DNA of 64,000 bases from Pseudomonadota bacterium (GTDB lineage: Bacteria > Pseudomonadota > Gammaproteobacteria > Acidiferrobacterales > Acidiferrobacteraceae), in contig JAJYGP010000025.1 of the NCBI GenBank assembly GCA_021785035.1, forward strand, positions 124,001 to 188,000. The letters run 5' to 3'. The notes beneath the pieces were generated by a model. The model saw nothing but the letters and a program-made list of their open reading frames with translations, had not been told where the DNA came from and did not search any database. This document shows positions 26,587 to 36,196 of the stretch, in pieces (the first letter of the stretch is position 1; the number at the start of each line of letters is the position of its first letter). The translations under genes and the position numbers were made by a program.

Positions 26587-26868
26587 GTGAATAAAGAAGA
26601 TATCGAAAAGATAGCGCATCTTGCGCGCTTGGGGATGACTGAGCAAGAGCGGGATACCTACGCCGAGGATCTGTCTCGGATACTCGGTCTTGTTTCCCAG
26701 ATGGACGCCGTTGCGACGAATGGGGTAGAGCCCATGACTCATCCGGACGAGGCGATATTGCGCTTGCGGCCTGATGTCGTAAGTCTAGAGGCCGATCGGG
26801 ATCGTTTGTTGGCCTTGGCGCCGGACAGCCGCGACGGGCTTTACTTGGTTCCCAAGGTCATCGAGTAA
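26587..26868 (+). CDS. gatC: Asp/Glu-tRNA amidotransferase subunit C
   Basis: 93 aa. Stabilises GatA in the GatCAB complex that converts misacylated Asp-tRNA(Asn) and Glu-tRNA(Gln) to the amide forms. Typical start IEKIAHLARLGMTEQE, a central DLSRILGLVSQMD and C-terminal RDGLYLVPKVIE. GTG start. It leads the gatCAB operon. Confidence 0.95.
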   Translation: MNKEDIEKIAHLARLGMTEQERDTYAEDLSRILGLVSQMDAVATNGVEPMTHPDEAILRLRPDVVSLEADRDRLLALAPDSRDGLYLVPKVIE

Positions 26869-26898
26869 CGAGGCTGACCGCCACCCGGCGGGTGCAGC

Positions 26899-28365
26899 AT
26901 GCGATTTTCTGGGGAATTTCCGTTGACTTTGACAATTGCCGAATTGGTTCAAGGCTTAACCGCAGGCCAGTACTCTAGTGCGGAGATCGTTCAGGACGTT
27001 TTGCGTCGTATAGAGGCCCAGCCAGGACTCAACGCCTTTATCACGGTCGATCGTGACGGGGCGGAAGCGGCCGCGAGGATGGCCGACGCCGCGCGCGCGC
27101 GTGGGCAAAACGCCCCCTTGCTGGGCGTGCCTATCGCTCACAAAGACATCTTCTGTACGGCCGGGATCCGGACGACCTGTGGTTCGCGCATGTTGACGGA
27201 TTTTGTCGCCCCCTATGATGCCACCGTCGTTGCGAGGCTGAACGCCGCGGGCTGTGTGCCGGTCGGCAAGACCAATATGGACGAATTCGCTATGGGTTCG
27301 TCCAACGAGACCTCGTTTTTTGGTCCGGTCCGCAACCCCTGGGACGCCCAGCGGGTCCCGGGCGGGAGCTCGGGTGGCTCGGCCGCGGCAGTGGCGGCGC
27401 GCCTTGTCCCGGCCGCAACTGGTACTGACACCGGCGGCTCGATACGCCAACCGGCGGCGCTGTGCGGCATCACAGGCCTTAAGCCGAGCTACGGGCGAGT
27501 GTCCCGTTACGGCATGATCGCCTTTGCGTCCTCTCTCGATCAGGCCGGTCCCATGGCTCAGACCGCCGAGGATTGCGCGTTATTGTTGGCGGCGATGGCC
27601 GGTTTCGACGAGCGGGACGCAACCGCCCTGACCGCCGCCGTACCCGACTACCAAGCCGCTTTGCGATCCCCTATACAAGGTCTGCGGATCGGCGTGGTGC
27701 GGGAGCATTTCGGCGAAGGCCTCGACGCCACGGTCGGAGATGCGATGCAGGCCGCGCTTCGCGAGTATGAGCGCTTAGGCGCGAAGCTCGTTGATATCAG
27801 TTTGCCCAATAGTGGGCATGCGCTCCCCTGTTATTACGTGCTGGCGCCCGCCGAGGCGTCTTCCAATCTCGCCCGCTACGATGGGGTGCGTTATGGCTAC
27901 CGAGCCGCCGAGTATCGGGATCTTGAGGATATGTATAAGAAGACGCGCAGCCAAGGTTTTGGGCCTGAGGTGAAGCGGCGGATCATGATTGGCACCTATG
28001 CTTTGTCCGCCGGTTATTACGATGCCTATTATCTGAAGGCCCAAAGATTGAGACGCCTTATCGCCCAGGACTTTGGACAGGCCTTCGAGAGTTGCGATGT
28101 GATTGCGGGGCCCACCGCTCCCTCTCCGGCTTTCGCCATCGGCGCCAAGAGCGATCCCGTCTCCATGTACCTGAACGATATTTATACTATCCCCGTGAAC
28201 CTCGCTGGGCTTCCGGCGATCTCTTTGCCGGCTGGCTTCGTGGAGGGCCTGCCGGTGGGCCTCCAGCTTATCGGGCGCTATTTGGACGAAGCGCGGTTAT
28301 TGAATGTGGCGCATAAGTTCCAGGAGGCGACCGATTGGCACAGGCGGGCGCCGGCCGGCTTTTAA
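26899..28365 (+). CDS. gatA: Asp/Glu-tRNA amidotransferase subunit A
   Basis: About 488 aa amidase-signature enzyme generating ammonia from glutamine. The Lys-Ser-Ser triad regions are [23 protein letters not shown] and [12 protein letters not shown]. From the alignment with other GatA proteins, a TTG at 26923 (with GGGGAA seven bases ahead) may be the real start, dropping eight residues; the ATG at 26899 has no comparable site. It lies between gatC and gatB. Confidence 0.95.
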   Translation: MRFSGEFPLTLTIAELVQGLTAGQYSSAEIVQDVLRRIEAQPGLNAFITVDRDGAEAAARMADAARARGQNAPLLGVPIAHKDIFCTAGIRTTCGSRMLTDFVAPYDATVVARLNAAGCVPVGKTNMDEFAMGSSNETSFFGPVRNPWDAQRVPGGSSGGSAAAVAARLVPAATGTDTGGSIRQPAALCGITGLKPSYGRVSRYGMIAFASSLDQAGPMAQTAEDCALLLAAMAGFDERDATALTAAVPDYQAALRSPIQGLRIGVVREHFGEGLDATVGDAMQAALREYERLGAKLVDISLPNSGHALPCYYVLAPAEASSNLARYDGVRYGYRAAEYRDLEDMYKKTRSQGFGPEVKRRIMIGTYALSAGYYDAYYLKAQRLRRLIAQDFGQAFESCDVIAGPTAPSPAFAIGAKSDPVSMYLNDIYTIPVNLAGLPAISLPAGFVEGLPVGLQLIGRYLDEARLLNVAHKFQEATDWHRRAPAGF

Positions 28366-28378
28366 TTCAGGGGGGCAG

Positions 28379-29812
28379 ATGGAGTGGGAAACGGTTATCG
28401 GTCTTGAGGTGCATGCGCAGCTTAAGACCGTCAGTAAGATCTTTTCGGGCGCCCCGACGGCTTATGGCGCCCCACCCAATACCCAGGCCAATGTGGTCGA
28501 TGTCGCCCTCCCGGGGGTGTTGCCGGTTTTGAACGCGGAAGCGGTACGCATGGCCGTCCGGCTCGGTTTGGCGATCGGGGCTACTGTCCACGTCCGCTCA
28601 ATATTTGCGCGCAAGAACTACTTTTATCCTGACCTTCCCAAGGGTTACCAGATCAGCCAGTACGAGCACCCGATCGTCGAGCGCGGGCAGCTGTCGATTA
28701 TGACCGAGGCCGGAGAAAAGCGGGTTGGCATTACCCGTGCTCATCTAGAAGAAGACGCGGGCAAGTCCCTCCATGAGGCTTGGGAGGGTTTAACGGGCGT
28801 GGATCTCAATCGCGCCGGGACGCCTCTGCTGGAGATCGTCTCTGAGCCCGATATGCGTTCGCCGGCCGAAGCAGTGGCGTATTTAAAGGCTCTACACACT
28901 CTCGTGCGCTATCTCGAGATCTGCGACGGCAATATGCAGGAAGGCTCATTTCGCTGCGATGCCAACGTCTCGGTTCGACCGCTGGGTGAAAGCCGTTACG
29001 GCACGCGTGCCGAGCTTAAGAATATTAATTCCTTCCGATTCGTGGAGCGCGCCATCGACTACGAGGTCCGGCGCCAGATCGCCTTATTGTCGTCGGGGGG
29101 GCAGGTGCGTCAGGAGACCCGGCTCTACGACTCGGTGCGCGACGAAACACGGTCTATGCGCAGTAAGGAGGAGGCCAACGATTACCGCTATTTCCCGGAC
29201 CCGGACCTTCCGCCGCTTGTCGTTTCCCCGGAGCTTTTGGCCGAGGTCAAGGCCACAATGCCGGAACTCCCCGAGGCCAAGAGACAGCGTTTTTGCGAGC
29301 ACTACGGCTTATCGGCCTACGATGCGGCGGTCCTGACCGGAAGTCGGGAGCTGGCGGATTATTATGAGGAAGCGGTGCAGTCTTCCGCCGGGGAACCGAA
29401 GCTTGCCGCCAACTGGGTCGCCGGCGAGTTTTTGGCGCGCCTCAACAGCGCTAACCTCGATATCGCCGACGCCCGGGTAAGCGCCCGCGCCCTAGGCGGG
29501 CTTTTGCGGCGTATCGCAGACAGCACGGTTTCCGGTAAGACCGCGAAGGATATCTTTGAGGCGATGTGGGAGGAGGGGGGCGACGCCGATAGCATTATCG
29601 CAGCCCGCGGTTTACAGCAGATCACCGACGATTCGGCCATTGAACAGATCGTGGCCCAAGTGATCGCGGCTAACCCAAAGCAGGTCGCCCAATACCGGGC
29701 GGGCGAAGAGAAGGTGCTGACGTTCTTTGTCGGCCAGGTCATGAAGGCGAGCCGGGGCAAGGCGAACCCCGGTAAGGTTAATGTGATATTAAAGCGCGTC
29801 CTGGCGTCCTAA
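28379..29812 (+). CDS. gatB: Asp/Glu-tRNA amidotransferase subunit B
   Basis: 477 aa from ATG 28379 ([15 protein letters not shown]), which follows a GGGGGG ribosome-binding run directly after the gatA stop. It binds the tRNA and performs the kinase/transamidation step. Visible features include [23 protein letters not shown]-type EEDAGKS, and [16 protein letters not shown]. The C-terminal YqeY-like tail ends in [15 protein letters not shown]. Upstream in-frame starts would lie within gatA. Confidence 0.96.
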   Translation: MEWETVIGLEVHAQLKTVSKIFSGAPTAYGAPPNTQANVVDVALPGVLPVLNAEAVRMAVRLGLAIGATVHVRSIFARKNYFYPDLPKGYQISQYEHPIVERGQLSIMTEAGEKRVGITRAHLEEDAGKSLHEAWEGLTGVDLNRAGTPLLEIVSEPDMRSPAEAVAYLKALHTLVRYLEICDGNMQEGSFRCDANVSVRPLGESRYGTRAELKNINSFRFVERAIDYEVRRQIALLSSGGQVRQETRLYDSVRDETRSMRSKEEANDYRYFPDPDLPPLVVSPELLAEVKATMPELPEAKRQRFCEHYGLSAYDAAVLTGSRELADYYEEAVQSSAGEPKLAANWVAGEFLARLNSANLDIADARVSARALGGLLRRIADSTVSGKTAKDIFEAMWEEGGDADSIIAARGLQQITDDSAIEQIVAQVIAANPKQVAQYRAGEEKVLTFFVGQVMKASRGKANPGKVNVILKRVLAS

Positions 29813-29890
29813 GGATCGAGGGAGCCCCTGACAGGGCGCAAGGAGACCGCGAGGCAGTCGTTTCGCAGTTTTCCGACTACACTCTTTCGT

Positions 29891-31051
29891 GTGGCAACGG
29901 AACCTAAACTGGCATTAGTGATGTCGGGCGGCGGCGCCCATGCAGCCTATCAAGTGGGCGCCTTACGGGCGATCGTGCGGATTTTGCCGAGACACGCCCA
30001 AAACCCGTTTCATATCTTCTGCGGTACATCGGCGGGCGCTATCAATTGCACGACGCTTGCCGCCCACGCGGACGATCTGCGACTGGGGGTCCAGCGGCTC
30101 ACACAGATTTGGGGCCATTTCCGGGTGGAGCAGGTGTTTGCGGCCGACTGGCTTCACCTTATGGCGACCGCCGGGCGCTGGCTTTCGGCGCTGTTTCTGG
30201 GGCGATTCGGCGCGCCGCTGCCTCTGGCCTTGCTGGATCGTGCCCCGCTCGAAGATCTTTTGGCCACCCACCTGTCGTTGGCGGATATGAGCGCCCACAT
30301 TAATACGGGGCTCGTGCACGCCGTGAGTGTGACGGCCTCGTCCTACACTTCAGGGCAGTCGGTCACTTTTTTTCAGGGGGCCCCGGAGTTGTCTTCCTGG
30401 CGTCGCGCCGATCGCGTAGGCCTTCCCACCGAGATCACTTTGGCGCACCTCTTGGCGTCGTCGGCGATTCCCTTCGTTTTTGCCCCCGTAGCCCTGGGAG
30501 ACGGGTATTTCGGGGACGGGTCCATGCGCCAAACGGCGCCCTTGAGCGCCGCCCTTCATTTGGGGGCTAAACGGCTGTTTGTGATCGGTGTCCAAAGCCC
30601 CGACATGGCCGTGACAGCTCCGCTTGGGCCGCCTTCGGTCGCGCAAATGGCCGGCCACGTTCTGAACAGCATCTTCCTTGAGAGCCTCGATGCCGACCTG
30701 GAGCGGTTGGAGCGTATTAATCAGACGGTTCGCGCACTACGGCGGGGTAACCAGGGGGGCGGTTCCGTGGGGCTGTCCGAGGTCGCCTGCTTTGCCTTGC
30801 ACCCTAGTCAAAATCTCGCCGCTATCGCCAATTTGTACCATGACGCCCTCCCCGCTTCCCTCCGCTTCTTCCTGGGGGCGCTTGCTCGGCATGGGCGTCC
30901 CGATAGCGCCTTGTCGAGCTACTTGTTATTTGAGCGCGGCTATTGTCGACATCTCATGGCGTTAGGGTACGCGGATGCCATGCGTAACGCGGGCGCCATT
31001 CGCGCCTTTCTGCGGCCTCACCACGAGGAGGCGGGCCTTGCCGCCGGCTAA
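29891..31051 (+). CDS. Patatin-like phospholipase (RssA-type)
   Basis: 386 aa acyl hydrolase. It has an oxyanion loop SGGGAHAAYQVGALRAI at residues 11-28, the nucleophile serine in GTSAGAIN (residues about 45-52) and the DG dyad in YFGDGSMRQTAPLS near residue 215. The C-terminal third is less conserved and has no signal peptide. Start GTG at 29891. It is alone after gatB; likely acts on membrane lipids, but its substrate is unknown. Confidence 0.85.
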   Translation: MATEPKLALVMSGGGAHAAYQVGALRAIVRILPRHAQNPFHIFCGTSAGAINCTTLAAHADDLRLGVQRLTQIWGHFRVEQVFAADWLHLMATAGRWLSALFLGRFGAPLPLALLDRAPLEDLLATHLSLADMSAHINTGLVHAVSVTASSYTSGQSVTFFQGAPELSSWRRADRVGLPTEITLAHLLASSAIPFVFAPVALGDGYFGDGSMRQTAPLSAALHLGAKRLFVIGVQSPDMAVTAPLGPPSVAQMAGHVLNSIFLESLDADLERLERINQTVRALRRGNQGGGSVGLSEVACFALHPSQNLAAIANLYHDALPASLRFFLGALARHGRPDSALSSYLLFERGYCRHLMALGYADAMRNAGAIRAFLRPHHEEAGLAAG

Positions 31052-31293
31052 GCGCGCCCGCCTTGATCGATGTAGCAGGATGGACTCAGGAGCGGCTCTC
31101 CAGATCGGGATGTCGGTTTACGGTCTGATCACCTCATCGCGCGCCAATGCCAGATGGCATTTTGGGCCGGGGGCAGCAATTGTCAGCGGGGGCGCACCTA
31201 TGCTTGGTATGGGGATATTCATATAGCCGGTTTACCTCAATTGCCGAACATGGCTTGTGTCGCTAAGGCCGCGGCCGCCATGGACGGGAAGTG

Positions 31294-31473
31294 TCAGCGA
31301 CCGATCGACGCAGATCGCCAGGCATGGGAAAGACCTTCGTGCACCTCTTGAGACTTGTTCGACCCATCATTTTTTTGCAAATCCATAACCAAAAACCGCG
31401 CCGTTTTGCCGCTGAAGCTTTTGGAGCACTCCCCCTGTCTTGAAAACCCGAGTCGTTCGTACAGCCGGATGGC
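31294..31473 (-). pseudogene. Remnant of a GNAT (RimI-like) acetyltransferase
   Basis: On the minus strand one frame encodes AIRLYERLGFSRQGECSKSF and a following conserved-looking FLVMDLQK, the typical last helix and strands of a GNAT acetyltransferase (AIRLYExxGF is the acetyl-CoA-side signature). A TAG sits immediately before it and no N-terminal half is recognisable upstream, so this is a C-terminal scrap of about 60 codons. It lies in a roughly 700-bp stretch (31052-31747) that otherwise shows only non-conserved short frames. Confidence 0.6.
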
Positions 31474-31696
31474 CTAAGAACGGGCACCACTCCGATCGGC
31501 TTACGGATCACTCAAAATTCTCATCTTGCCGCTCCGTTTAGCCCCAAACCTCTTCGATGCTAGGCCTCATGGAAAGTCGCGCCTCAGGGGGAGCGAGTTG
31601 CGAGGCCTCTCAAGTGCTATTGGCATCGGCCCATTGCAGGGGCAAAACGTCCGTTCTATGGTTCTCGTTTCGCCCCGCCATGTGCTGGCGACCTGC

Positions 31697-31725
31697 TTGT
31701 TTTGGCGTGCGAACCCGAGCACAAT
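31697..31725 (+). promoter_or_regulatory. Predicted promoter of the ilvB leader
   Basis: TTGTTT (31697-31702) and CACAAT (31720-31725) are separated by 17 bp, placing a transcription start near 31732, a few bases ahead of the leader ORF ribosome-binding site (AAAGGGA). Confidence 0.55.
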
Positions 31726-31747
31726 AAGACTCACGAAAGGGAAAAAC

Positions 31748-31855
31748 ATGGCCACTCGGATTCTTATGCATAAAGACGGTAACGCGAGCCCTAAGGCTGC
31801 TGGCGTACTGGTCGTACGCGTACGGAGCGCCGGCGGCCAGAGCGACCTTTTGTAA
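31748..31855 (+). CDS. Val/Leu-rich leader peptide upstream of ilvB (ivbL-like)
   Basis: 35-aa ORF with an AAAGGG ribosome-binding site. It contains KAAGVLVVRVRSAGG: codons GTA CTG GTC GTA CGC GTA (31805-31822) give Val-Leu-Val-Val-Arg-Val. The E. coli ilvBN leader IvbL has the same type of Val/Leu run near an Ala-Ala pair. The ORF ends 83 bp before ilvB, and the RNA around it can form competing hairpins (see the attenuator). Translation would sense charged Val/Leu tRNA rather than make a functional protein. Confidence 0.65.
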   Translation: MATRILMHKDGNASPKAAGVLVVRVRSAGGQSDLL

Positions 31856-31891
31856 ACGTCTTCTCAATCCGCCGGCAGTCTGCCGGCGGAT
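31795..31891 (+). promoter_or_regulatory. Transcription attenuator of ilvB
   Basis: Four segments can be read. 1: GGCTGCTGGC (31795-31804). 2: GCCGGCGGCC (31829-31838). 3: CCGCCGGC within ATCCGCCGGCA (31867-31877). 4: TGCCGGCGGAT (31881-31891). 1 pairs with 2 over ten pairs (two G-U), 2 pairs with 3 over eight G-C pairs (antiterminator), and 3 pairs with 4 over a perfect 11-bp stem (terminator). The Val/Leu codons lie just after segment 1, so a stalled ribosome would mask 1 and free 2. The weak point is the tail after segment 4 (ATCTCTATC), which is only moderately U-rich. Confidence 0.6.
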
Positions 31892-31911
31892 ATCTCTATC
31901 ATCAGTCGGCG

Positions 31912-31933
31912 GACTCCGGCCATTTTCGGAGTC
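31912..31933 (+). promoter_or_regulatory. Hairpin covering the ilvB ribosome-binding site
   Basis: GACTCCG (31912-31918) pairs with CGGAGTC (31927-31933). The 3' arm contains the GGAG Shine-Dalgarno seven bases before the ilvB ATG, so the stem could limit initiation. Confidence 0.4.
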
Positions 31934-31938
31934 AGACA

Positions 31939-33597
31939 ATGACCGTGACTGGTGCCCAACTCCTCGTGGATATTCTCGAACGTCAAGGCGTGCGCCTTGT
32001 GGCCGGGATTCCAGGAGGAGCGATATTGCCGATCTACGACGCGCTTGCGCATTCACGATGTATTCGCCACGTTCTCGTGCGCCACGAGCAAGGCGCGGGT
32101 TTTGTCGCCCAGGGCTTTGCGCGAGTCACCGGCGAAGCGGGGGTGTGTTTGGCGTCCTCCGGACCGGGAGTCACGAATCTTTTGACCGCGGTCGCAGATG
32201 CGATGCACGACTCTATCCCGCTTGTCGTCATAACCGGCCAAGTGCCCCGTTCTTTGATGGGCACGAATGCCTTTCAGGAAGTAGATACGCACGGTCTTTC
32301 CAAGCTTGTCACGAAGTATAGTGTCACCGTGCGCACGGCAAACGAGCTGGCAGCGGTCATTCCCCGCGCTTTCCGGATAGCGACTTCCGGGCGCCCTGGG
32401 CCCGTGTGGATCGATATCCCCAAAGATGTGCAGACCGAAACCGTCTCTCTGTCTCGAGCGGACATGGGTGCTGATGACAAGGAGGCCCGTTTTGCTGTTT
32501 CCGAGGCCCTGGTATCGCAAGCCGCGGACTGGATTGATGGGGCGCTGCGACCCGTCCTTTATCTCGGTGGGGGCTTAGTCCATGCCGAGGCCACGGCCGC
32601 TGCGCGCGAATTGGCCGAAAGACAGGATATTCCCGCTGTTATGACCCTTATGGCCCTGGGGACTCTGGCCTGCGACCACCCCTTGTCGCTCGGCATGTTG
32701 GGTATGCACGGAGCGTATGCGACCCATAAGGCGCTTCAAGAAGCGGATCTGTTGATTACCTTGGGCGCACGTTTCGATGATCGAGCGACGGGAAAGTTGA
32801 GCGCTTTCTGCCCGCAAGCGAAGGTCATTCATGTGGATATCGATCCTCGGGAACTTGGCAAGCTACGGGTGGCGAATTTGGCGATTGAAGGCCACCTTAA
32901 GACCGTCCTTGACGGGCTCCTGGCGTCCTTGCCGAGCAAACATCGACCGATTTGGCGACAGCGTCTACAGCTTTTGCGGGAGGCTCATCCTGTGCGGACT
33001 GATCACGCGCGGGCGCCGCGCGCCCTGATTACCCAAGTGGCAAAGAGCGCGCCCTTAGATGCCATAGTCGTGACTGACGTGGGGCAACATCAAATGTGGG
33101 TTGCGCAATATTACCCCTTACGCGGCCCTCGACTCTGGCTTACCTCTGGCGGTCTGGGCACTATGGGCTTTGGCTTGCCGGCGGCCCTAGGCGCGGCTTT
33201 GGCTTATCCCGACCGCACCGTCATCTGTTTTACGGGTGACGGAAGCCTGCTCATGAATATCCAAGAGCTGGCGACGATTTGCGAACAGGATGTCAATGTC
33301 AAAGTGGTCGTTATGGACAATCAATCGCTTGGTCTAGTCGCTCAGCAGCAGGCGTTATTTTATGAAAAGCGCGCGTTTGCCTCAACCTTCGTGCGGGCCA
33401 CCGATTATGTGGCGATCGCTCGGAGTTTTGGGATACCGGCATTCGATGTGCGAGACAAGGCGGGTAACACCTCCTTCTGGCGCGATATCTTAACGACCCG
33501 CGGCCCTTGCCTGATTCGGGCGGCCATTGATGTGGGCGACCACGTGTTGCCCATAGTGCCTCCCGGGGCTGCGAATTGCGAGGCTATCGGGGGCTAA
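31939..33597 (+). CDS. ilvB: Acetolactate synthase large subunit, IlvB type
   Basis: 552 aa ThDP enzyme making acetolactate for valine and leucine, or acetohydroxybutyrate for isoleucine. GIPGGAILPIYDAL, RHEQGAGFVAQGFAR (catalytic Glu), GQVPRSLMGTNAFQEVD and GRPGPVWIDIPKDVQT follow E. coli IlvB closely; the ThDP motif is GDGSLLMNIQELATICEQDV to about VMDNQSLG. ATG at 31939 follows GGAGTCAGACA. The gene is preceded by an ivbL-like leader and attenuator, and no intact ilvN regulatory subunit follows. Confidence 0.92.
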   Translation: MTVTGAQLLVDILERQGVRLVAGIPGGAILPIYDALAHSRCIRHVLVRHEQGAGFVAQGFARVTGEAGVCLASSGPGVTNLLTAVADAMHDSIPLVVITGQVPRSLMGTNAFQEVDTHGLSKLVTKYSVTVRTANELAAVIPRAFRIATSGRPGPVWIDIPKDVQTETVSLSRADMGADDKEARFAVSEALVSQAADWIDGALRPVLYLGGGLVHAEATAAARELAERQDIPAVMTLMALGTLACDHPLSLGMLGMHGAYATHKALQEADLLITLGARFDDRATGKLSAFCPQAKVIHVDIDPRELGKLRVANLAIEGHLKTVLDGLLASLPSKHRPIWRQRLQLLREAHPVRTDHARAPRALITQVAKSAPLDAIVVTDVGQHQMWVAQYYPLRGPRLWLTSGGLGTMGFGLPAALGAALAYPDRTVICFTGDGSLLMNIQELATICEQDVNVKVVVMDNQSLGLVAQQQALFYEKRAFASTFVRATDYVAIARSFGIPAFDVRDKAGNTSFWRDILTTRGPCLIRAAIDVGDHVLPIVPPGAANCEAIGG

Positions 33598-33604
33598 AGG
33601 GAGA

Positions 33605-33892
33605 TTTCCTCGGTTTTGGTGACGGCCGTGCTGTTGCGTATTTCGGACCATCGCGACCACCTGTTTTATTGTTCATGGCCAAAGTGGTCGCCGGCGAGCG
33701 AAGCAGGTGATCGCGATCAGCGAAATATGCAGCGGTCAGGCCACCCGTTTTTACAAACACGAATTGTCGTGCATCTTGGATAGGGAGAATGACGGGATGT
33801 GGATGCGCGTCTCAGAAGATGGAGGCCCCCGTTTGGAAATATCTTTTTCCCAAAAGATCTGCGCGACTCATTCGAGTCAAGATGACGTTTGA
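33605..33892 (+). pseudogene. Possible decayed ilvN-like regulatory subunit
   Basis: The 288 bp after ilvB match the length of an IlvN gene (96 codons) but hold no single frame. One frame gives TAVLLRISDHRDHL, reminiscent of the ACT-domain opening of IlvN; the +1 frame ends in WMRVSEDGGPRLEISFSQKI, which can be aligned to the IlvN W-L-V-N-D-D-Q-R-L-E...SQ-I region. A single frameshift near 33670-33700 would join them. The similarity is thin and could be chance. Confidence 0.25.
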
Positions 33893-34055
33893 GCGAGTCT
33901 CCCTTTTTCCCTGAGGCATCTGTAAACGTCTTTTGGTCCTCTGCAGTAGCGAACGCCATGAATGGGCGCTCAAGGCCGATGCCCTTACCAAGTTGGTATG
34001 AGTTTAAAACCCGAGCCGAGAATGTCTGGATTGAAACCCCAAGATCGACGATCGC

Positions 34056-34087
34056 CCCGGGCGGTTTACTAAGCCCGAGGTGTTTTT
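34056..34087 (+). terminator. Probable terminator before the cbbO 3' end
   Basis: CGGGC (34058-34062) pairs with GCCCG (34073-34077), flanked by partly pairing C and G runs, then GTGTTTTTG on the + strand. It would end transcripts from the ilvB side against the convergent cbbO gene. Confidence 0.45.
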
Positions 34088-34088
34088 G

Positions 34089-36185
34089 TCAGCTCGTCAA
34101 GTGGCGGTAAATGTCGGAGATCTTGAGCGGTAGCTTGCGTACGTCATCGATCAACGCATAATTGGCGGCGCCATACATATGCGGGAGGTAGTCCCGGGCG
34201 TCGGTATCGATGGTAATGCAAAAGGCATGAATGCCGTCGCGCTTAGCCTCGAGCAATGCCTGGCGCGTGTCTTCGATGCCATATTCCCCGCGGTAGCCAT
34301 CATAGTCATCGGGTTTTCCATCGGATAGCGTGATCAGAAGCTTGGTCCGCGCCTCCACATCGTTCAGCAGGCGACAGAGGTGGCGAATGGCCACGCCCAT
34401 GCGGGTGTAGTCCTGCGGCTTGATACCGGTAATGCGCCCCCGCACCGTTTCATTGTACGGTTCATCGAACTGTTTCACGCGGTACATCTCGCAGCGTTGA
34501 CGGGTGATGCCGGAAAAGCCGTAGATCGCGTAACGGTCGCCGAGGATCTCCAGGGCTTCGCACAGAAGGACGAGGGACTCCCTTTCGGCATCGTTGATCC
34601 AACCCTTGGTCGAGCCGCTCATGTCGACCATGAACATAACCGCGATATTGCGCGCGAACCGGCGGTTGCGCGTAAACAGCCGATCCGACAGCTCGTGACC
34701 GCAGTGAAGATCGGCGAAGGCGTCGATCAGTGCGTCGAAATCGATCTCGTCCCCATGCTTTTGGCGGCGCTGAACGGCGTTCTCGCCTCTTAAGGCCTCA
34801 AAAGTTTTTCGCAAGCGCGCGGCGAGCCCTTTGTATTTACGCAAGGTATCGGCAACAAAGGGTTCGTGGACGGGGTGAACGTCGAGCTCCCGTAACACGC
34901 ACCACTCTTTTCGGTAGTGCTGACGACGGTGATCCCATTCGTTATACAGATAGGCGCCGTCCTCATGATAAGCGCCTTTCCAGGCGTCCTCAGGTTTTTT
35001 GTCGACCTCAGGGACATAAGCCTCGTCGCCTGCGGCTACTAGGTACTCATCCGGGATCCCCCCGAAGTCTTGGGCAATGGAGTGCATGAGGGTGCGGACA
35101 TCGGGAGGTGGGACGAGCGGATGGCCATCCAGCATCAGCACCATCGCGCGTTCGCTCTCTTGCCCAGCTTGCAGGCTAAAACGGTGTCCACCCTCGGGCG
35201 GCGCTTTCGACTCTTTGTCGGTCAAAAGGTGCTTTAAGGCCGCCTGCAAGGCGGCGCGCTCCTGATCTAGGCGCTCGCTTATGGCAACGGCCACGGCCTC
35301 CCCGTTGAGAGCGCCTTGGTAGATGTGTGGCTTTGGCAGCGGTTCGCCGTACAGTGCATCCAAGGTCTCATAGGTATCGTCGACAGTCGCGTCCCGGGTC
35401 TCCAGACGCGCGGCGTAGAGCGCCCATCGGGAGGATTTTTGCGAGGCGGTTTGCAGGGCTCGGAGTTCCCGGTATAGCCCAGGCAGTTCGCGCGCAAGGC
35501 AGGCATCGAGCCGGATGGTTTCCAGGGCATAAAACAGGCCCCGCGCGTATTCGGGATCTGGGAATTTCTGGCAGTGGCGTACTAAGCGCTGAGGATCGGT
35601 TCCCTGGAACGTCCCAAACCAGGTTTGAGCCCACAAATGGGCGGCCATAATTTTGTAAAGTCGGATGTTGTCTACGCGGCTCGGAAGCGAGCCTAGTGTC
35701 GCCGGCAGGTAGACGGTGGTCGTATCCGTGTAGGCCCGTTCGTTGGGCTCGAGCTTCAGCTTGCGCCCCGACAGGGCCTGCAAAAAAAGCTCAAGAACCG
35801 GACCAATCTCTTTGAGGGCTGCGGATCGGGACTTGTTTTCGCTCCCCTTTGCAAACGTGGCAATGTCGGTAAGTATGGCGACCGCCGGGTAAAGCCCCAT
35901 TTTGTCGTAGACATCCATGGCTTGGATGATCCAGGTCTTTGTGTCCTCAGTCGGCATCTGCTGTAACGCGTTTGTGACGTGGCTTGCAAAATGGAAGGCG
36001 AGCTCGGGATTGGTTTTGGCGATGACCTCGATCCAGTGTCGGGCGAAGTCCTGTTTGGCTCGCGTAAGCGATGCCAAGGCGAGCGCTGGCGCGCGTGTCG
36101 TTCGGTGGCTAGAGGGCGCGGCATCCAGTTCTTTGTCAAGCCATTCCTCAAGCTCGGCGGCGGTCAGCGGGGCTAATGAAGTCAT
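34089..36185 (-). CDS. cbbO: CbbO, VWA-domain partner of the Rubisco activase CbbQ
   Basis: About 698 aa. The C-terminal 200 residues are a von Willebrand A domain with the MIDAS motif DMSGS (in VMFMVDMSGSTKGW), later T and D ligands (DYTRMGVAIRHL; TLSDGKPDDYDG). The long N-terminal region and size match CbbO rather than the similar NorD. CbbQO complexes remove inhibitory sugar phosphates from Rubisco; the VWA domain contacts Rubisco. ATG at 36185 (MTSLAPLTAAELEEWL) is preferred; a GTG at 36197 overlaps a 13-bp direct repeat. No Rubisco genes are in the window. The opposing glutaredoxin gene separates it from cbbQ. Confidence 0.85.
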   Translation of the reverse strand: MTSLAPLTAAELEEWLDKELDAAPSSHRTTRAPALALASLTRAKQDFARHWIEVIAKTNPELAFHFASHVTNALQQMPTEDTKTWIIQAMDVYDKMGLYPAVAILTDIATFAKGSENKSRSAALKEIGPVLELFLQALSGRKLKLEPNERAYTDTTTVYLPATLGSLPSRVDNIRLYKIMAAHLWAQTWFGTFQGTDPQRLVRHCQKFPDPEYARGLFYALETIRLDACLARELPGLYRELRALQTASQKSSRWALYAARLETRDATVDDTYETLDALYGEPLPKPHIYQGALNGEAVAVAISERLDQERAALQAALKHLLTDKESKAPPEGGHRFSLQAGQESERAMVLMLDGHPLVPPPDVRTLMHSIAQDFGGIPDEYLVAAGDEAYVPEVDKKPEDAWKGAYHEDGAYLYNEWDHRRQHYRKEWCVLRELDVHPVHEPFVADTLRKYKGLAARLRKTFEALRGENAVQRRQKHGDEIDFDALIDAFADLHCGHELSDRLFTRNRRFARNIAVMFMVDMSGSTKGWINDAERESLVLLCEALEILGDRYAIYGFSGITRQRCEMYRVKQFDEPYNETVRGRITGIKPQDYTRMGVAIRHLCRLLNDVEARTKLLITLSDGKPDDYDGYRGEYGIEDTRQALLEAKRDGIHAFCITIDTDARDYLPHMYGAANYALIDDVRKLPLKISDIYRHLTS

Positions 36186-36196
36186 ATAGTTTTCCA

